Notes: a model not told the origin generated them from the letters alone. Shown: positions 16,413-26,571, counted from the first letter of the stretch. The stretch: 64,000 nt of DNA from Bacillus sp. 103mf (GCF_900116295.1 NZ_FPAF01000002.1:162472-226471), one strand, 5' to 3'. Made by a program: numbers and translations.

Positions 16413-16727
16413 TTAGTAACTTCCAACACATTTAATAATAATAGATGAAGAAATTTCTCCAGACTCTTTTCCTTTTTGTATCCGATTTAACATATAACGT
16501 TGTCCGATCGTATCATTCGTATGAAAATGAATTTCTTCCACATATAATCGTTCCTTACAAAATACATCTACGAAATACAGCCCATTTCTCTGACGAAATC
16601 CCATATTATAATCGAGTGATAACGTATGTATCTTATTATTTCGAATAAGCTCCAGCGCTTGTTCGACTGTCGTTGCTAGTGTAAAGCCAGCTGGGCACGG
16701 TCTTTGATCATCCATATATACATTCAT
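16413..16727 (-). CDS. Cyclic-phosphate-processing receiver-domain protein (cpRec-like)
   Basis: The 104-residue protein begins NVYMDDQRPCPAGF, continues TVEQALELIRNNKIHTLSLD and has FHTNDTIGQRYML. This is the compact degenerate receiver fold named cyclic-phosphate processing receiver, seen near RNA/NAD-processing and conflict systems. The acidic DDxR and LSLDYN positions resemble the metal site of response regulators, but no output domain follows. It lies 12 bp downstream of comC on the same strand and is likely co-transcribed. Its function here is unknown. Confidence 0.6.
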   Translation of the reverse strand: MNVYMDDQRPCPAGFTLATTVEQALELIRNNKIHTLSLDYNMGFRQRNGLYFVDVFCKERLYVEEIHFHTNDTIGQRYMLNRIQKGKESGEISSSIIIKCVGSY

Positions 16728-16739
16728 CCCATCCCTCCT

Positions 16740-17450
16740 CTACATACTATATGTACATATTGTACCAAGTGCAATAAAAGGCGCAAAGGGAAGTGGTTCT
16801 TTATATGTCATACGTCTAAGAACAATAAAAATAATAAGAAAACAAAGACCAAATAATGATGAGAAACAAAGTGACAACAGTATCGCTTTTGTTCCAACTA
16901 CAAAACCAAGTAAAGTCAATAATTTTACATCCCCTCCTCCGATTCCTTTTGGATAAATAACTTGAATGACATATAAGAACATAAACATAACCATTGCCCC
17001 TAACAGTCCGTCCCACCATAGCGATGGCTGTATAAAAAAACGTTCTATTAGAAATAGTCCTGCAAAAAAGAATAAAATTTGATTTGGAATTATCATATAA
17101 AGAAGATCTGTAATGGAAACAATCAAAAGAAGTGATAACAATGTCCACACGATAATAAGTTGCTCATTGAAACCAACAAAAACTGCTGCAAGAAGAAACA
17201 TTAGCCCTGCAATGCCTTCAAATAAAGGATGAAAATATGAGATTTTTATATTACAGTGCGTGCACCGGCCTTTTTGAATACAAAATGATAAAATAGGAAT
17301 CAACTCTTTTAGTTGTAATACATGGGAACAATGAGAGCAATGGGAACGCGGTTTTATAATGGAGTAACCGAGCGGAATCCGATAAGCAACAACGTGATAA
17401 AAAGACCCTAATATCAAACCAGTGAAAAAAGCATATACATAAAATAGCAT
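16740..17450 (-). CDS. comC: Prepilin peptidase ComC (A24 aspartic protease)
   Basis: The 236-residue membrane protein has the N-terminal domain with two zinc CxxC pairs (CSHCSH, CTHC), the active-site Asp in SITDLLYMIIPNQ and the second Asp in KGIGGGDVKLL. It cleaves and methylates pseudopilin precursors for the competence/type IV pilus machine. The ATG at 17450 has AAAGGAGAGG upstream and begins the first helix; the longer frame to 17495 is not favoured. It is followed closely by the cpRec gene. Confidence 0.9.
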   Translation of the reverse strand: MLFYVYAFFTGLILGSFYHVVAYRIPLGYSIIKPRSHCSHCSHVLQLKELIPILSFCIQKGRCTHCNIKISYFHPLFEGIAGLMFLLAAVFVGFNEQLIIVWTLLSLLLIVSITDLLYMIIPNQILFFFAGLFLIERFFIQPSLWWDGLLGAMVMFMFLYVIQVIYPKGIGGGDVKLLTLLGFVVGTKAILLSLCFSSLFGLCFLIIFIVLRRMTYKEPLPFAPFIALGTICTYSM

Positions 17451-17526
17451 TTCATCCTCTCCTTTCGCGCCTAGTATAACAAGAAAAGATAACATATTGT
17501 ATTTTCAAAAATTCATCTTTCTCCAT

Positions 17527-17556
17527 AAAAAAACAGGCCCTTATTAGGCCTGTTTT
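17527..17556 (-). terminator. Terminator of lut operon
   Basis: AAAAACAGGCCTAATAAGGGCCTGTTTTTTT on the minus strand, split here as stems ACAGGCC / GGCCTGT with a T-run, six bases after lutC. Confidence 0.88.
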
Positions 17557-17561
17557 TCCAT

Positions 17562-18272
17562 CTATACAACAAAATAAAATGCTTTTAATGGTCCATGTAC
17601 ACCAACGACAAGGTTCATTTCAATGTCAGCAGAGTTACTTGGCCCTGTAATAAAATTAATACAAGAAGCCACGGCTTCTCCATTTTCTACACGTGTATTC
17701 AACTCACGTACTGCTTGTGTAATACGCGGCACGATTGTTTCACGTGGAATAATGGCTACATAAATAGTCGGTAAAAAGTGTAATGAACGGCCTCTTCCTT
17801 TATGGCTTTGCACGACAATTGTACCTGATTCCGCTAATGTATAATCACTAAACGAAATTCCGATATTTGCTTGTTCCGCCAGCTTCATGTTTTCTTCTTT
17901 CTTTACTGGATCCCAAGTATTTACTTCTACGTTTTCACCTGGAAGTTCCGCTTCAAACAATTGCCCTAGTCCATACTCTTCAAAACGATCATCTTGAGAT
18001 AACATAATTGGTCCGCCGCCGTTTTCAGTGACAACTTTCTTAATTGCAGCACTTAATCCATCTCGATTTGTTTCAATAACAGTTGTATGAATGTTGTTAC
18101 ATTGTTTCTTAAATACTTCTAATAATTCTTCTTGCGAGTAATCATGTAACGTTTCTACATTCACATTGTTTTTCCATAACGGACGCTGTATCCCTTCTGT
18201 TTTGCGTTCACGTCCAAGCTGTTTTGCGATATTTTCTAAAAACGCATCGCGGTTTTGAATCGTTCCTGCCAT
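17562..18272 (-). CDS. lutC: Lactate utilization protein C
   Basis: The 236-residue LUD-domain protein has [20 protein letters not shown] and [15 protein letters not shown], the hallmarks of LutC. With LutA and LutB it oxidises L-lactate to pyruvate. Its ATG overlaps the lutB stop (TAATG), so the two are translationally coupled. It is last in the operon. Confidence 0.95.
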   Translation of the reverse strand: MAGTIQNRDAFLENIAKQLGRERKTEGIQRPLWKNNVNVETLHDYSQEELLEVFKKQCNNIHTTVIETNRDGLSAAIKKVVTENGGGPIMLSQDDRFEEYGLGQLFEAELPGENVEVNTWDPVKKEENMKLAEQANIGISFSDYTLAESGTIVVQSHKGRGRSLHFLPTIYVAIIPRETIVPRITQAVRELNTRVENGEAVASCINFITGPSNSADIEMNLVVGVHGPLKAFYFVV

Positions 18273-19693
18273 TAGTTATTCCCGCCTTTCTTATGCTCTT
18301 TATACCAATCGCGGAATCTTTCTTTGCTTGGCGCTGGGAATTCACGAATTTCCGTCCAATTTTTCAGCGGTCCCACACCTTTAGAAACACGATTACCAGA
18401 TGTGAATGGGCTCATTGCAACCGGCGCCATTTTCGATCCCATTTTGTATAAAGCCGCAGAAGAAGCGCCCATACTAAACATCTTCATCGCAAGTTTTTCT
18501 GCAAGCGGTACACGTCCTTCTTTTTCCACAATTACTTGACGATGTTTTAATAACAAGTCATGCAATGGAATTTTTACTGGACAAGCTTCTGTACATGCTC
18601 CGCATAAACTAGATGCATATGGAAGTTCTTTATAATCATCATAGCCACCTAAAAGTGGCGTTAATACCGCACCAATTGGTCCAGGATAAATGGATCCGTA
18701 AGAGTGACCGCCAACATGACGATACACTGGACATACATTGATACATGCCGCACAACGAATACATTGCAATACTTGACGGAACTCAGAACCTAAAATTTCA
18801 GAACGGCCATTATCTACAACAACTAAATGGAATTCTTCTGGTCCATCTATTTCATCTTCTTGAATTGGTCCTGCTACGGTTACATAACTTGTTAGTTTTT
18901 GACCAACAGCACTACGACAAAGTAAACCGACAAGAACATCAAGTTCTTCCATCGTTGGAACCATACGTTCCATACCCATTACCGCAATTTGTGTTTTCGG
19001 AATAGACATAACAAGGTCTGCATTCCCTTCATTTGTTACTAAACAAAGAGAACCTGTGTTAGCAACTGCAAAGTTACATCCTGTTACTCCAATTTCTGCA
19101 TCCATAAATTTTTCACGAAGAATTTTACGAACAAACTTCGTCATCTCATATGGATCATCGGAGTTTTCATATCCTAACTTTTCTTTAAACACACCTTGAA
19201 TTTGCGTTCTATTTTTATGAAGTGCTGGCGCAACAATATGAGATGGCGGATCATTGTCTATTTGCAAAATATACTCCCCTAAGTCACTCTCAACGACTTC
19301 ACAACCGATTTCTTGAAGTACATGGTTCATACCAATCTCTTCTGTTACCATCGATTTTGATTTCACAACTTTTTTCGCTTGTTTCTTTTCAGCTACTTGC
19401 TTAATATACTCAGCTGCCTCTTCCTTCGTTTTCGCAAAGAAAACATGCCCGCCTCGTTTTGATACATTTTCGCTCAGCTGCATTAAATAATAATCTAAAT
19501 TTTCTAGCGTATGCTGACGAATTTGTTCACCAAGATCACGCCACTCCTCCCAGTTACCTAGCTCCTCAGCTGCTTCTAAACGTTTTGTGTACAGACGCGT
19601 TTGCGCAGATGATACTGCCCCGCGCATAAACGAATCTTGAAGATTTTCACCAACACGATCATTAAATTTTTTATCACTTGTTTTCATAGACAT
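18272..19693 (-). CDS. lutB: Lactate utilization iron-sulfur protein B
   Basis: The 473-residue protein has an N-terminal LUD-like region ([20 protein letters not shown]) and two ferredoxin-type 4Fe-4S motifs, [12 protein letters not shown] near residue 308 and CGACTEACP near residue 362. It carries electrons in L-lactate oxidation with LutA and LutC. GGGGGA precedes the ATG; lutA ends 18 bases upstream. Confidence 0.95.
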   Translation of the reverse strand: MSMKTSDKKFNDRVGENLQDSFMRGAVSSAQTRLYTKRLEAAEELGNWEEWRDLGEQIRQHTLENLDYYLMQLSENVSKRGGHVFFAKTKEEAAEYIKQVAEKKQAKKVVKSKSMVTEEIGMNHVLQEIGCEVVESDLGEYILQIDNDPPSHIVAPALHKNRTQIQGVFKEKLGYENSDDPYEMTKFVRKILREKFMDAEIGVTGCNFAVANTGSLCLVTNEGNADLVMSIPKTQIAVMGMERMVPTMEELDVLVGLLCRSAVGQKLTSYVTVAGPIQEDEIDGPEEFHLVVVDNGRSEILGSEFRQVLQCIRCAACINVCPVYRHVGGHSYGSIYPGPIGAVLTPLLGGYDDYKELPYASSLCGACTEACPVKIPLHDLLLKHRQVIVEKEGRVPLAEKLAMKMFSMGASSAALYKMGSKMAPVAMSPFTSGNRVSKGVGPLKNWTEIREFPAPSKERFRDWYKEHKKGGNN

Positions 19694-19711
19694 AGCTTAC
19701 TTCCCCCTTCA

Positions 19712-20428
19712 TCAGCGGCTATTCAACACTTCAGCAATATGCATTACTTTCACATTTTTCCCTAAACGCTCGATACGCCCGCCAATGTTTAACAAACACC
19801 CACAATCTGCTCCAATTAAATAATCAGCACCTGTTTCTATGACACTATCAACTTTTTCATCTACCATCTGTTCAGAAATTGGCGTCATTTTTACCGAGAA
19901 CGTTCCTCCAAAACCGCAACAATTTTGTACATTTGGCAGCTCTCTTACTTCTAAGCCCTTCACATTTGATAATAAAATACCTGGAGCTTCTTTTACTCCT
20001 AGTAAACGTGTCATGTGACAAGATTTATGGACCGTTGCTACGCCATCCAAACGAGCACCAACGTCAGTAACTTTTAACACATCAACAATAAATTGTGTCA
20101 ATTCATATGTTTTTTCAGCTACTTTTTGTGCACGCGGTCCCCATTCTGGATCATCTTTAAATACATGTGGATACTCGTGAAACATTGTCGCACAAGAACC
20201 GGAAGGTGTAACGATATACTCAGCATTTTCAAATGTGCTAATCATATGCTTCATTGCTTCTTTTGCCGCTTCTACATGGCCACTATTGTAAGCCGGCTGC
20301 CCACAACAAACTTGCGCTTCCGGAAATTCAATTTCACAACCTAATCGCTCTAAAATTTCAACCGTCGCTTTGCCGACATTTGTTTCAAACATATCGACTA
20401 AGCATGTAACAAACAATGTAACTTTCAT
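19712..20428 (-). CDS. lutA: Lactate utilization protein A (CCG-domain)
   Basis: The 238-residue protein has two cysteine-rich CCG domains ([11 protein letters not shown] and [11 protein letters not shown]), as in GlcF/HdrB-type oxidoreductase subunits. It is the first structural gene of lutABC. ATG 20428 has GGGGGAG upstream; the frame extends six codons further without a ribosome site. The 170-bp gap to lutR should hold the LutR-controlled promoter. Confidence 0.95.
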   Translation of the reverse strand: MKVTLFVTCLVDMFETNVGKATVEILERLGCEIEFPEAQVCCGQPAYNSGHVEAAKEAMKHMISTFENAEYIVTPSGSCATMFHEYPHVFKDDPEWGPRAQKVAEKTYELTQFIVDVLKVTDVGARLDGVATVHKSCHMTRLLGVKEAPGILLSNVKGLEVRELPNVQNCCGFGGTFSVKMTPISEQMVDEKVDSVIETGADYLIGADCGCLLNIGGRIERLGKNVKVMHIAEVLNSR

Positions 20429-20597
20429 ATTATAGCTCCCCCTCATTTCAACTCAGCCAATATTCATATGGTCATCAGATGACTTATTAAAAAAGAAAGA
20501 AGTGAGACACCAACTGCTCATATTCATTCTTTCTTTAGAAAACGCTTACTTATACTTTCTCTACTTTATCAAAAAATAAAATTTTAAAAGCATAAAC

Positions 20598-21341
20598 TTA
20601 CGAATTTGTTTCTTCAATGCCTGTGACCATACACTCTACATTCGTTAGGTGATTTTGCATCGCTTGTTGCGCTGCTGCAACATCATTCTCTAGCACTGCT
20701 TCATAAATTTTCCGATGCTCTTCTAGAAGTCGTTCTGCTGTTGTTTGTTCACCATATAAAATAATTCGTCTTGTTTCACCGATTGTTTCAGCAATCATTT
20801 CAGAGACGTGGTTCATTAATTCTAACAAAATATTGTTATGCGAAGCTTCTGCAATTGCCATATGGAAATGAAAATCTGCTTTTTCACCAGCTTGTTCATC
20901 TCCCATCCCCTTTTGCATCTCATCTAACCAATGCTGCATATTGTGTAAGTTTTCTTCAGTGCGTTTTAATGCTGCTGCACCAACTGCTCCTACTTCAAGC
21001 ACTTTTCGCACTTCCAATAAATTCACAATATCTTCTTGTTTCATTAGCAAAGTGGTATTTAATGACGATGTTAATGAAGAGGCATTAAAGTTCTTCACAT
21101 ACGTACCTTCACCTTGTTTCATCTCAATTAAGCCCATTGCTCGCAATGCGCTTAACGCTTCGCGCACAGCAGATCTGCCAACTTGAAACTGCTCTGCCAA
21201 TTGATGAACAGGAAGAAGTTTGTCACCAGGCTTTAATGTACCATTTTTAATCATTGCTAAAATGGCTTCCGATACTTCTTCGTAAATTTTTTTTGGCTTA
21301 ATAGATTTGTATTCCAGTTGTATCACCCCAGTATCATCCAA
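20598..21341 (-). CDS. lutR: GntR-family regulator LutR of lactate operon
   Basis: This FadR-subfamily regulator has an N-terminal winged helix (KPGDKLLPVHQLAEQFQVGR, SAVREALSALRAMGLIEMKQ) and a helical C-terminal effector domain with the metal/ligand set (DFHFHMAIAEASHN). In B. subtilis LutR represses lutABC and is relieved by lactate. It is encoded just upstream of lutA on the same strand. The start is uncertain: TTG 21341 gives 247 residues, GTG 21326 gives 242; neither has a strong ribosome site. Confidence 0.85.
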   Translation of the reverse strand: MDDTGVIQLEYKSIKPKKIYEEVSEAILAMIKNGTLKPGDKLLPVHQLAEQFQVGRSAVREALSALRAMGLIEMKQGEGTYVKNFNASSLTSSLNTTLLMKQEDIVNLLEVRKVLEVGAVGAAALKRTEENLHNMQHWLDEMQKGMGDEQAGEKADFHFHMAIAEASHNNILLELMNHVSEMIAETIGETRRIILYGEQTTAERLLEEHRKIYEAVLENDVAAAQQAMQNHLTNVECMVTGIEETNS

Positions 21342-21357
21342 ACAACTATGACAACAA

Positions 21358-21453
21358 TTTATCCCGCACTAACGGGTAGTAAAACTCTCACCTCAAAATT
21401 CTGAGAAGTGAAAAAAGATAGCCAAGAGATAACTACTACAAGTTTCACTTTAT
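21358..21453 (-). repeat. bcr1-like element (86 bp) with TTTAT duplication
   Basis: The element runs 21363-21448 in reverse orientation between TTTAT at 21358-21362 and 21449-21453. Its outer ends match the family; the middle is degenerate. It separates lutR from the sensor kinase gene. Confidence 0.8.
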
Positions 21454-21563
21454 ACAGAAAATAGCATCCATATCTATTTTAGAACTAAACGTACAGAAGT
21501 ACAAACATTTTGTTCATAAAATAGACAAAAAAAGTTATCCTGATATTTTTCCCTATTTATTCA

Positions 21564-22952
21564 TTATGAAGAGATAACTGGTAAATGAATCAAAATTGTC
21601 GTTCCTTTTCCTTCTTCACTTTTAATTTGCCATGTTCCATCGTGAATGTGCACAATTTGTTTTACGATCGCAAGTCCTAGTCCCGTCCCACCATTGTGAC
21701 GGCTTCTCGCTTTATCCACTCGGTAAAAGCGTTCGCCTAACTTTTCGAGATGTTCGGTGCCAATACCAATCCCAGTATCTTTAATTTGCAATTTACATTG
21801 CTCTGCTTGCTGCTCTAATTGGACATGTATAATCCCATTCTCACCTGTGTAGCGAATCGCATTATCTATTATGTTATGAAGTACTTGTTGCATTCTATCT
21901 TCATCAATATTGACAATTACATCTGGATCAAGAATTGTATGCAATTTAATTTGTTTTTCTGTCAATTGTAATTCGTATGTCTCTAGTACATCTTCAATTA
22001 ACTGTGCAAATACAATAGGTTGCTTCTTAAGAGGAAAACGTTCTCCTTCAAGCTGCGCTAAATCTAATAAATCATGAACAAGACGTTGCATACGTCCTGC
22101 TTCTTTATGAACAAGCCCGGTAAACTTTAACTGCTGCTCGCCTTTTGCTACACCGTCAATAATTGCTTCACTATATCCTTTAATATAACTAAGAGGGGTT
22201 CGCAGTTCATGTGACACATTTGCTAAAAATTCTTTTCGCTGCACATCCTCTTCTTCAAGTGCACTTGCCATCTTATTAAATGCTTTACCAAGCCGACCAA
22301 TTTCATCTTCTGATGAAATTGTAATTCGCTGTGAAAAATCTCCTTTTGCCATATGATTCGCAACTCGCTCCATTTGTGAAAGTGGCTTTGTAATTGCAAT
22401 AACAATCTTTCGTCCAATCCATACAGTTAACACAATCATTACAAGAGAAAGAGGAGCTAAAATGAGTCCCATTTCATAAATTAAATCTTTAATGCTCTTT
22501 AAAGGAATATAAGAATATACAATACCGACCAATTTTTTATTGTCTAATACAGGAATAACGACTCCCATAATGTTACGCTGAAAATGTTCTTCATATCCCA
22601 TCTTTGTAATCGTCTTTCCTTCTAACAGTGCTTGCCGGTCATCCTCACTAATAATTGAATTGTAATGAACATCAAATGGAAGACATGCACTTAAATCACG
22701 TGGATTATTCACAAACAATACATCGGCACTAGCAATTTTATCGAATGATTTTACCCTTTCCTCAAATACATCTATAGGTTCGTCTGCTCTATATTGCGCA
22801 ACAAGACGATTTCCCTCTGCCTTTAATGTCTCTTCAATATTTTGGACATATAATTTTTCATACGAATATAATGAAACAAAATATAAAAATGAAACTGTTA
22901 TACAAACTGCGCACGCAATTGTAAGCCATAACTTTTGTACCATCGTAAACAT
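21564..22952 (-). CDS. Sensor histidine kinase of a lipoprotein-linked two-component system
   Basis: The 462-residue kinase has two membrane helices flanking an extracytoplasmic domain (residues about 30-165), a HAMP domain (ITKPLSQMERVANHMAKGDF), HisKA with NVSHELRTPLSYIKG (His near 248), and HATPase motifs (DNAIRYT, DTGIGIG, GGTGLGLAIVK). ATG 22952 lies one base after the response-regulator stop, with GAGGTG upstream; a TTG start at 22964 would overlap. It should phosphorylate the adjacent OmpR-type regulator. Signal unknown. Confidence 0.93.
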   Translation of the reverse strand: MFTMVQKLWLTIACAVCITVSFLYFVSLYSYEKLYVQNIEETLKAEGNRLVAQYRADEPIDVFEERVKSFDKIASADVLFVNNPRDLSACLPFDVHYNSIISEDDRQALLEGKTITKMGYEEHFQRNIMGVVIPVLDNKKLVGIVYSYIPLKSIKDLIYEMGLILAPLSLVMIVLTVWIGRKIVIAITKPLSQMERVANHMAKGDFSQRITISSEDEIGRLGKAFNKMASALEEEDVQRKEFLANVSHELRTPLSYIKGYSEAIIDGVAKGEQQLKFTGLVHKEAGRMQRLVHDLLDLAQLEGERFPLKKQPIVFAQLIEDVLETYELQLTEKQIKLHTILDPDVIVNIDEDRMQQVLHNIIDNAIRYTGENGIIHVQLEQQAEQCKLQIKDTGIGIGTEHLEKLGERFYRVDKARSRHNGGTGLGLAIVKQIVHIHDGTWQIKSEEGKGTTILIHLPVISS

Positions 22953-22953
22953 C

Positions 22954-23625
22954 TTACACCTCAAATTTATAGCCTACGCCCCAAACAGTTTGAATACAAT
23001 TCCCATGTTCTCCAAACTTTAAGCGCATTGTTTTCACATGCGTATCAACTGTTCGAGTGCTACCGGCGTAATCATATCCCCAAACTTTTTCAAGCAACTG
23101 CTCCCGGCTAAATACTTGGCCGTTATGTTGACAAAGAAAATAAAGTAAATCAAATTCTTTCACAGTTAATGAAATACCTTCACCATCTATTTCAACGCGG
23201 CGACTTTTCTCATTAATAACAACTGGTCCAAATGCTATTTCCTCTTGTTCTTCATATTTCGTGTATCTCCTTAATACTGCTTCCATACGTGCAATCAATT
23301 CTCCTGGACTAAATGGTTTAACAATATAATCATCTGCCCCTGTACGCAATCCATTTACGCGATTCCATTCCTCTCCTTTTGCTGTCAAAAAGATAATCGG
23401 AATATCGGATGTTTTTCGAATTTCTTTACAAACCGTAATCCCATCCATTTCTGGCATCATGATATCCAAAATAACAAAATCAAAGTTTTCTATTTCAAGT
23501 ATATGGAGCGCCTCTTTTCCATTTTCAGCTTCTTTCCACTCATAACCAAAGTTGTCCAAATACATACCGACAAGTTGCCTCATATCACTTTCATCATCAA
23601 CAAGTAATACTTTATACTTACTCAT
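22954..23625 (-). CDS. OmpR-family response regulator
   Basis: The 223-residue regulator has a receiver domain with acidic pocket DDE (residues 10-12), phospho-acceptor D54 in VILDIMMPEMDG and the Lys in DDYIVKPFSPGE. A winged-helix output domain follows (RTVDTHVKTMRLKFGEHG, VWGVGYKFEV). It overlaps the lipoprotein stop by ATGA and runs into the kinase gene, forming a three-gene operon. Confidence 0.95.
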   Translation of the reverse strand: MSKYKVLLVDDESDMRQLVGMYLDNFGYEWKEAENGKEALHILEIENFDFVILDIMMPEMDGITVCKEIRKTSDIPIIFLTAKGEEWNRVNGLRTGADDYIVKPFSPGELIARMEAVLRRYTKYEEQEEIAFGPVVINEKSRRVEIDGEGISLTVKEFDLLYFLCQHNGQVFSREQLLEKVWGYDYAGSTRTVDTHVKTMRLKFGEHGNCIQTVWGVGYKFEV

Positions 23626-24593
23626 TTCTTCTCCCCTACTCTTTGCGTAAATTGAAATGGCCCTTTACCAACTGAAATCGTCTGCTTTATTTTCATTTCA
23701 CTTAAATCTAAAACATACACTTCATCACTATCATAGCTCGCAACATACCCTTCATTACCAATTTGCCAAAATGCAAATGGATTCGATCCTACCTCAAGCG
23801 CTCCTACTTCTTTATACGTTTTTCCATCAAATTTTCTCAGCGTGTTAGACCCATGACTAAGTACATAAATAAATTGTTGATCTGTAGACAGACTGACCGG
23901 CATAAATGGTGCATGTAACGATTGTAGCATTTGTCCATCTTGTACAGAATACATGAGCACTTTTTCATTTACTTGTTTACCGTCACCATGCCCGCCAATA
24001 AATATGTCCTTTCCATCTCGGCTAAGAAAAGCACCTGTTGAGGCTGGTGGAATCATAAAAGAATTCACAACCTTCTTTTGTTTCACATCAATACTAGACA
24101 ATTTCGTATCATAAAAATTAAGAACATATAACATATCATTATGTTGGACTATCGTCAGCGGACCCTTTCCAACCGAAATGCTCTCTGTTTCTTTTCCATT
24201 GGTTGTAAACACACGAATTTTTTGCTGGTTTTGATCCGCAACGAACAGCTCTTTCCCATTTTCAGATAATAAGATATTTGCTATGCCTTTTCCTGTATTC
24301 CATTTTTCAAGCTGCTTTCCATCTTTCAAAGAATATACATATATATACTCAAGCTGTTTTCCATATACAAGTAAGCGATTCCTATCTGGTAACAACGTTG
24401 TTCCCGTAATAGTCTCATTTAAATGCCACGTTGTAATTGTTTTTTTCGTATCAGTATCAATAAAACTAATACTTCCTTCTTTTATATTTGTCGTTATAAG
24501 AAGAGATGTTTTCGTATCAATCGATTGATACGCCCCTCCCTTGCATCCTGTAAGTAATAGTACGATACAAAGTGAAATAAGCCACCTTTTCAA
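23622..24593 (-). CDS. Beta-propeller (YVTN-type) lipoprotein
   Basis: The 323-residue secreted lipoprotein has the lipobox LLTGC (Cys17) after a short signal peptide, then repeated blade-like units (ENGKELFVADQNQQKIRVF, DGKDIFIGGHGDGKQ, YVASYDSDEVYVLDL) typical of YVTN beta-propellers. The TTG start at 24593 has GGAGGT upstream and gives an exact lipoprotein N-terminus; the longer frame to 24764 enters a repeat. It is first in the operon with the two-component genes and may be a ligand-sensing partner. Confidence 0.85.
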   Translation of the reverse strand: MKRWLISLCIVLLLTGCKGGAYQSIDTKTSLLITTNIKEGSISFIDTDTKKTITTWHLNETITGTTLLPDRNRLLVYGKQLEYIYVYSLKDGKQLEKWNTGKGIANILLSENGKELFVADQNQQKIRVFTTNGKETESISVGKGPLTIVQHNDMLYVLNFYDTKLSSIDVKQKKVVNSFMIPPASTGAFLSRDGKDIFIGGHGDGKQVNEKVLMYSVQDGQMLQSLHAPFMPVSLSTDQQFIYVLSHGSNTLRKFDGKTYKEVGALEVGSNPFAFWQIGNEGYVASYDSDEVYVLDLSEMKIKQTISVGKGPFQFTQRVGEKK

Positions 24594-24714
24594 AAGATTA
24601 CCTCCATTATGGACAGTTTCGTTATACTTGTAAAATAGCAAATAATTGTGAGGAAAGTGTGAAATCATAGTTCTTACTATATAATATATAAATGTAAATT
24701 GAAAAACGGAAATT

Positions 24715-24893
24715 AAAAAACCGACATAAAACCATTTTTTAGGTGGATGAGAGCATCTGGTCATGCGTAGAAGCGGTCAGGGCCTTTTTCTGCCACATGC
24801 GCAGTGAAAACCAGAGATAGCAAGCGAGTACAGTTTCCTTTTTCTCTGCATAGCAGCAATCTATATGTCGAAAAATTAAAGTGGTTTTATATA
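24715..24893 (+). repeat. Copy of second dispersed repeat family
   Basis: Full copy: AAACCGACATAAAACC, GAGAGCATCTGGTCATGCGT, AGCGGTCAGGGCC and ATATGTCGAAAAATTAAAGT at its end. Confidence 0.8.
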
Positions 24894-25025
24894 GTAGCGG
24901 TCAGATCCTTTTTCTGCCACGTGCATGGATTAAAACAAAGATAGAATGCGAGAGCAGGTCAGGGTTTGTTTGGCATAACAATGATTTCTATGTGGAAAAA
25001 TCAAAATGTATTTATATAATATAGT
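24894..25025 (+). repeat. Tandem second copy, left part deleted
   Basis: Starts at TAGTAGCGGTCAGATCC, repeats CCACGTGCATGGATTAAAAC and GGCATAACAATGATTTC. It directly follows the first copy, so the pair is tandem. Confidence 0.75.
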
Positions 25026-25053
25026 AGATGTTAAAAGTAGAGGATTTCTGTAT

Positions 25054-25170
25054 ATGAAACTTTGTATTGAACGTGAAGTTATTTTACGGGGGCAGATTAT
25101 ACATGTATCACATGAAACGGCACAACAAAAAAGAATAGTTCCTTCCTTAATGAAGTTCCTCTTAATATAA
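25054..25170 (+). CDS. Possible small protein (38 aa)
   Basis: A 38-codon frame (MKLCIEREVILRGQIIHVSH...) with AGAGG nine bases upstream ends right before a strong terminator. No family is recognised. The terminator suggests a transcribed unit, but the repeat-rich setting and short length leave it doubtful. A non-coding RNA is the alternative. Confidence 0.3.
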   Translation: MKLCIEREVILRGQIIHVSHETAQQKRIVPSLMKFLLI

Positions 25171-25216
25171 AAAACGGGCGTACCTTTCTCTATTAAAGAT
25201 ACGCCCGTCTTTTTTA
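25171..25216 (+). terminator. Strong terminator
   Basis: ACGGGCGTACCTTT / AAAGATACGCCCGT with a following T-run. The 25,217-25,500 stretch after it holds nothing I can identify. Confidence 0.85.
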
Positions 25217-25507
25217 TAGTCTACAACATTAAAAATATGTTACTGTATAATAAAAAAGAACGACAAAAAGATTACAATTGTGTTAAAAACAATCCATAAT
25301 ATTCCTCTACTTTCTCCTATAAACGTTAGTGTTATCCCATTCCCCTTCTTTCAAGATAGAAAATATAGCCAATTATTATTGCTATTCTTTCTCTATTTAA
25401 ATATTAACTACCCCTTATGACATCTAATATTTCGTTATTTTGTTCCCTTTGAGCAGTTAGGATAAAAAAGGAAATCTCGTAGCCTATGAATTTTTTTCCA
25501 ACTTTTT

Positions 25508-25514
25508 TTCGACA
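25508..25514. promoter_or_regulatory. Possible Spo0A box upstream of CAP gene
   Basis: TTCGACA, about 110 bases before the CAP-domain start, in TTTTTTTCGACAAAAATC. A longer AT context fits Spo0A sites, but the short core can arise by chance. Confidence 0.35.
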
Positions 25515-25620
25515 AAAATCTATGCTACGATGAACGTGTCAGTCAATCAGGCCGACAAAAATAAATTCTATGTAATAACAGTTTCATAACTTTATACATA
25601 AGTAGGGGGACAATTTAACA

Positions 25621-26571
25621 ATGAAAAAACGTGTTTTACTATCTGTAGCGGCAGCAACTGCTCTTACATTTGGCCTAGGAACAAATGGTGCGAAAGCAGA
25701 AACAATCCAACCATCAACACCTAAAGTTCAAAATATTTCACATTCTCCATTATTTATGCAATATATGAATCAACAAGACTTTCAATCTTTCTTAACATCT
25801 CTTTTAAATTCATATGCAAAATGGAATGCCGGTGCTTTCCAACCAGGCAACTGTGTAATTCCTGGGCAACCGACTTACACAACAATTACAACTCCTTGGG
25901 GAAATATTGTAATTACAAACCCAGTTAATAACAATGAAACAACGAAACCAGAAGAAAAACCGGCTGATAACAACTCAGCAGCTAAGCCCGAAGAGAAACC
26001 GGTTGATAATAACAATCAACCAACTAAGCCAGCTGATAAGCCTGTTGATAACAACCAACCAACTAAGCCAGCTGATAAACCTGCTGATAAACCTGCTGAT
26101 AACAACCAAGCGACTAAGCCAGCTGATAAGCCTGTTGATAACAACCAACCAACTAAGCCAGCTGATAAGCCTGCCGAAGAATCAAAGGGTTCATTAAGCG
26201 CATTTGAACAAAAAGTTGTTGATTTAACAAATGCTGAACGTACAAAACAAGGTTTACCAGCATTAAAAGTAGACGCCCCGTTAAGCAAAGTGGCACGTGT
26301 TAAATCAGAAGATATGCAAAAAAATCATTACTTCGATCACACTAGCCCAACATACGGTTCTCCGTTTGATATGATGAAACAGTTTGGCATTTCATATAAA
26401 TCTGCTGGTGAAAATATTGCACAAGGACAACGTACTCCTGAAGAAGTTGTACAAGCTTGGATGAATAGTGCAGGTCACCGTGCAAATATTTTAAATAGCG
26501 GATACACACATATCGGTGTTGGTTACGTAGAAAACGGAAACTACTGGACACAAGAATTTATTTCAAAGTAA
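25621..26571 (+). CDS. Secreted CAP-domain (SCP-like) protein with Pro/Lys/Asn repeat linker
   Basis: The 316-residue protein has a signal peptide (MKKRVLLSVAAATALTFGLG, cleavage near AKA-ET), a short N-terminal region, then a linker of tandem KPADKPVDNNQPT-type units (residues about 103-190), and a C-terminal CAP domain. The CAP domain shows FEQKVVDLTNAERTKQGLP, the His/Glu positions in KNHYFDHTSPTYG, SAGENIAQGQRTPEEVVQAW and AGHRANILNSGYTHIGVGY. B. subtilis YkwD is the nearest well-known type. AGTAGGGGGA precedes the ATG. Function unknown, extracellular. Confidence 0.9.
   Translation: MKKRVLLSVAAATALTFGLGTNGAKAETIQPSTPKVQNISHSPLFMQYMNQQDFQSFLTSLLNSYAKWNAGAFQPGNCVIPGQPTYTTITTPWGNIVITNPVNNNETTKPEEKPADNNSAAKPEEKPVDNNNQPTKPADKPVDNNQPTKPADKPADKPADNNQATKPADKPVDNNQPTKPADKPAEESKGSLSAFEQKVVDLTNAERTKQGLPALKVDAPLSKVARVKSEDMQKNHYFDHTSPTYGSPFDMMKQFGISYKSAGENIAQGQRTPEEVVQAWMNSAGHRANILNSGYTHIGVGYVENGNYWTQEFISK

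Noticed and set aside
25925-26185. Regular repeats as CRISPR or satellite DNA
   Set aside because: They are in frame within a secreted protein and have no unique spacers.
26016-26288. Minus-strand 90-codon frame rich in Gly/Leu/Ala/Ser
   Set aside because: It is the antisense reading of the CAP protein's tandem repeat linker.
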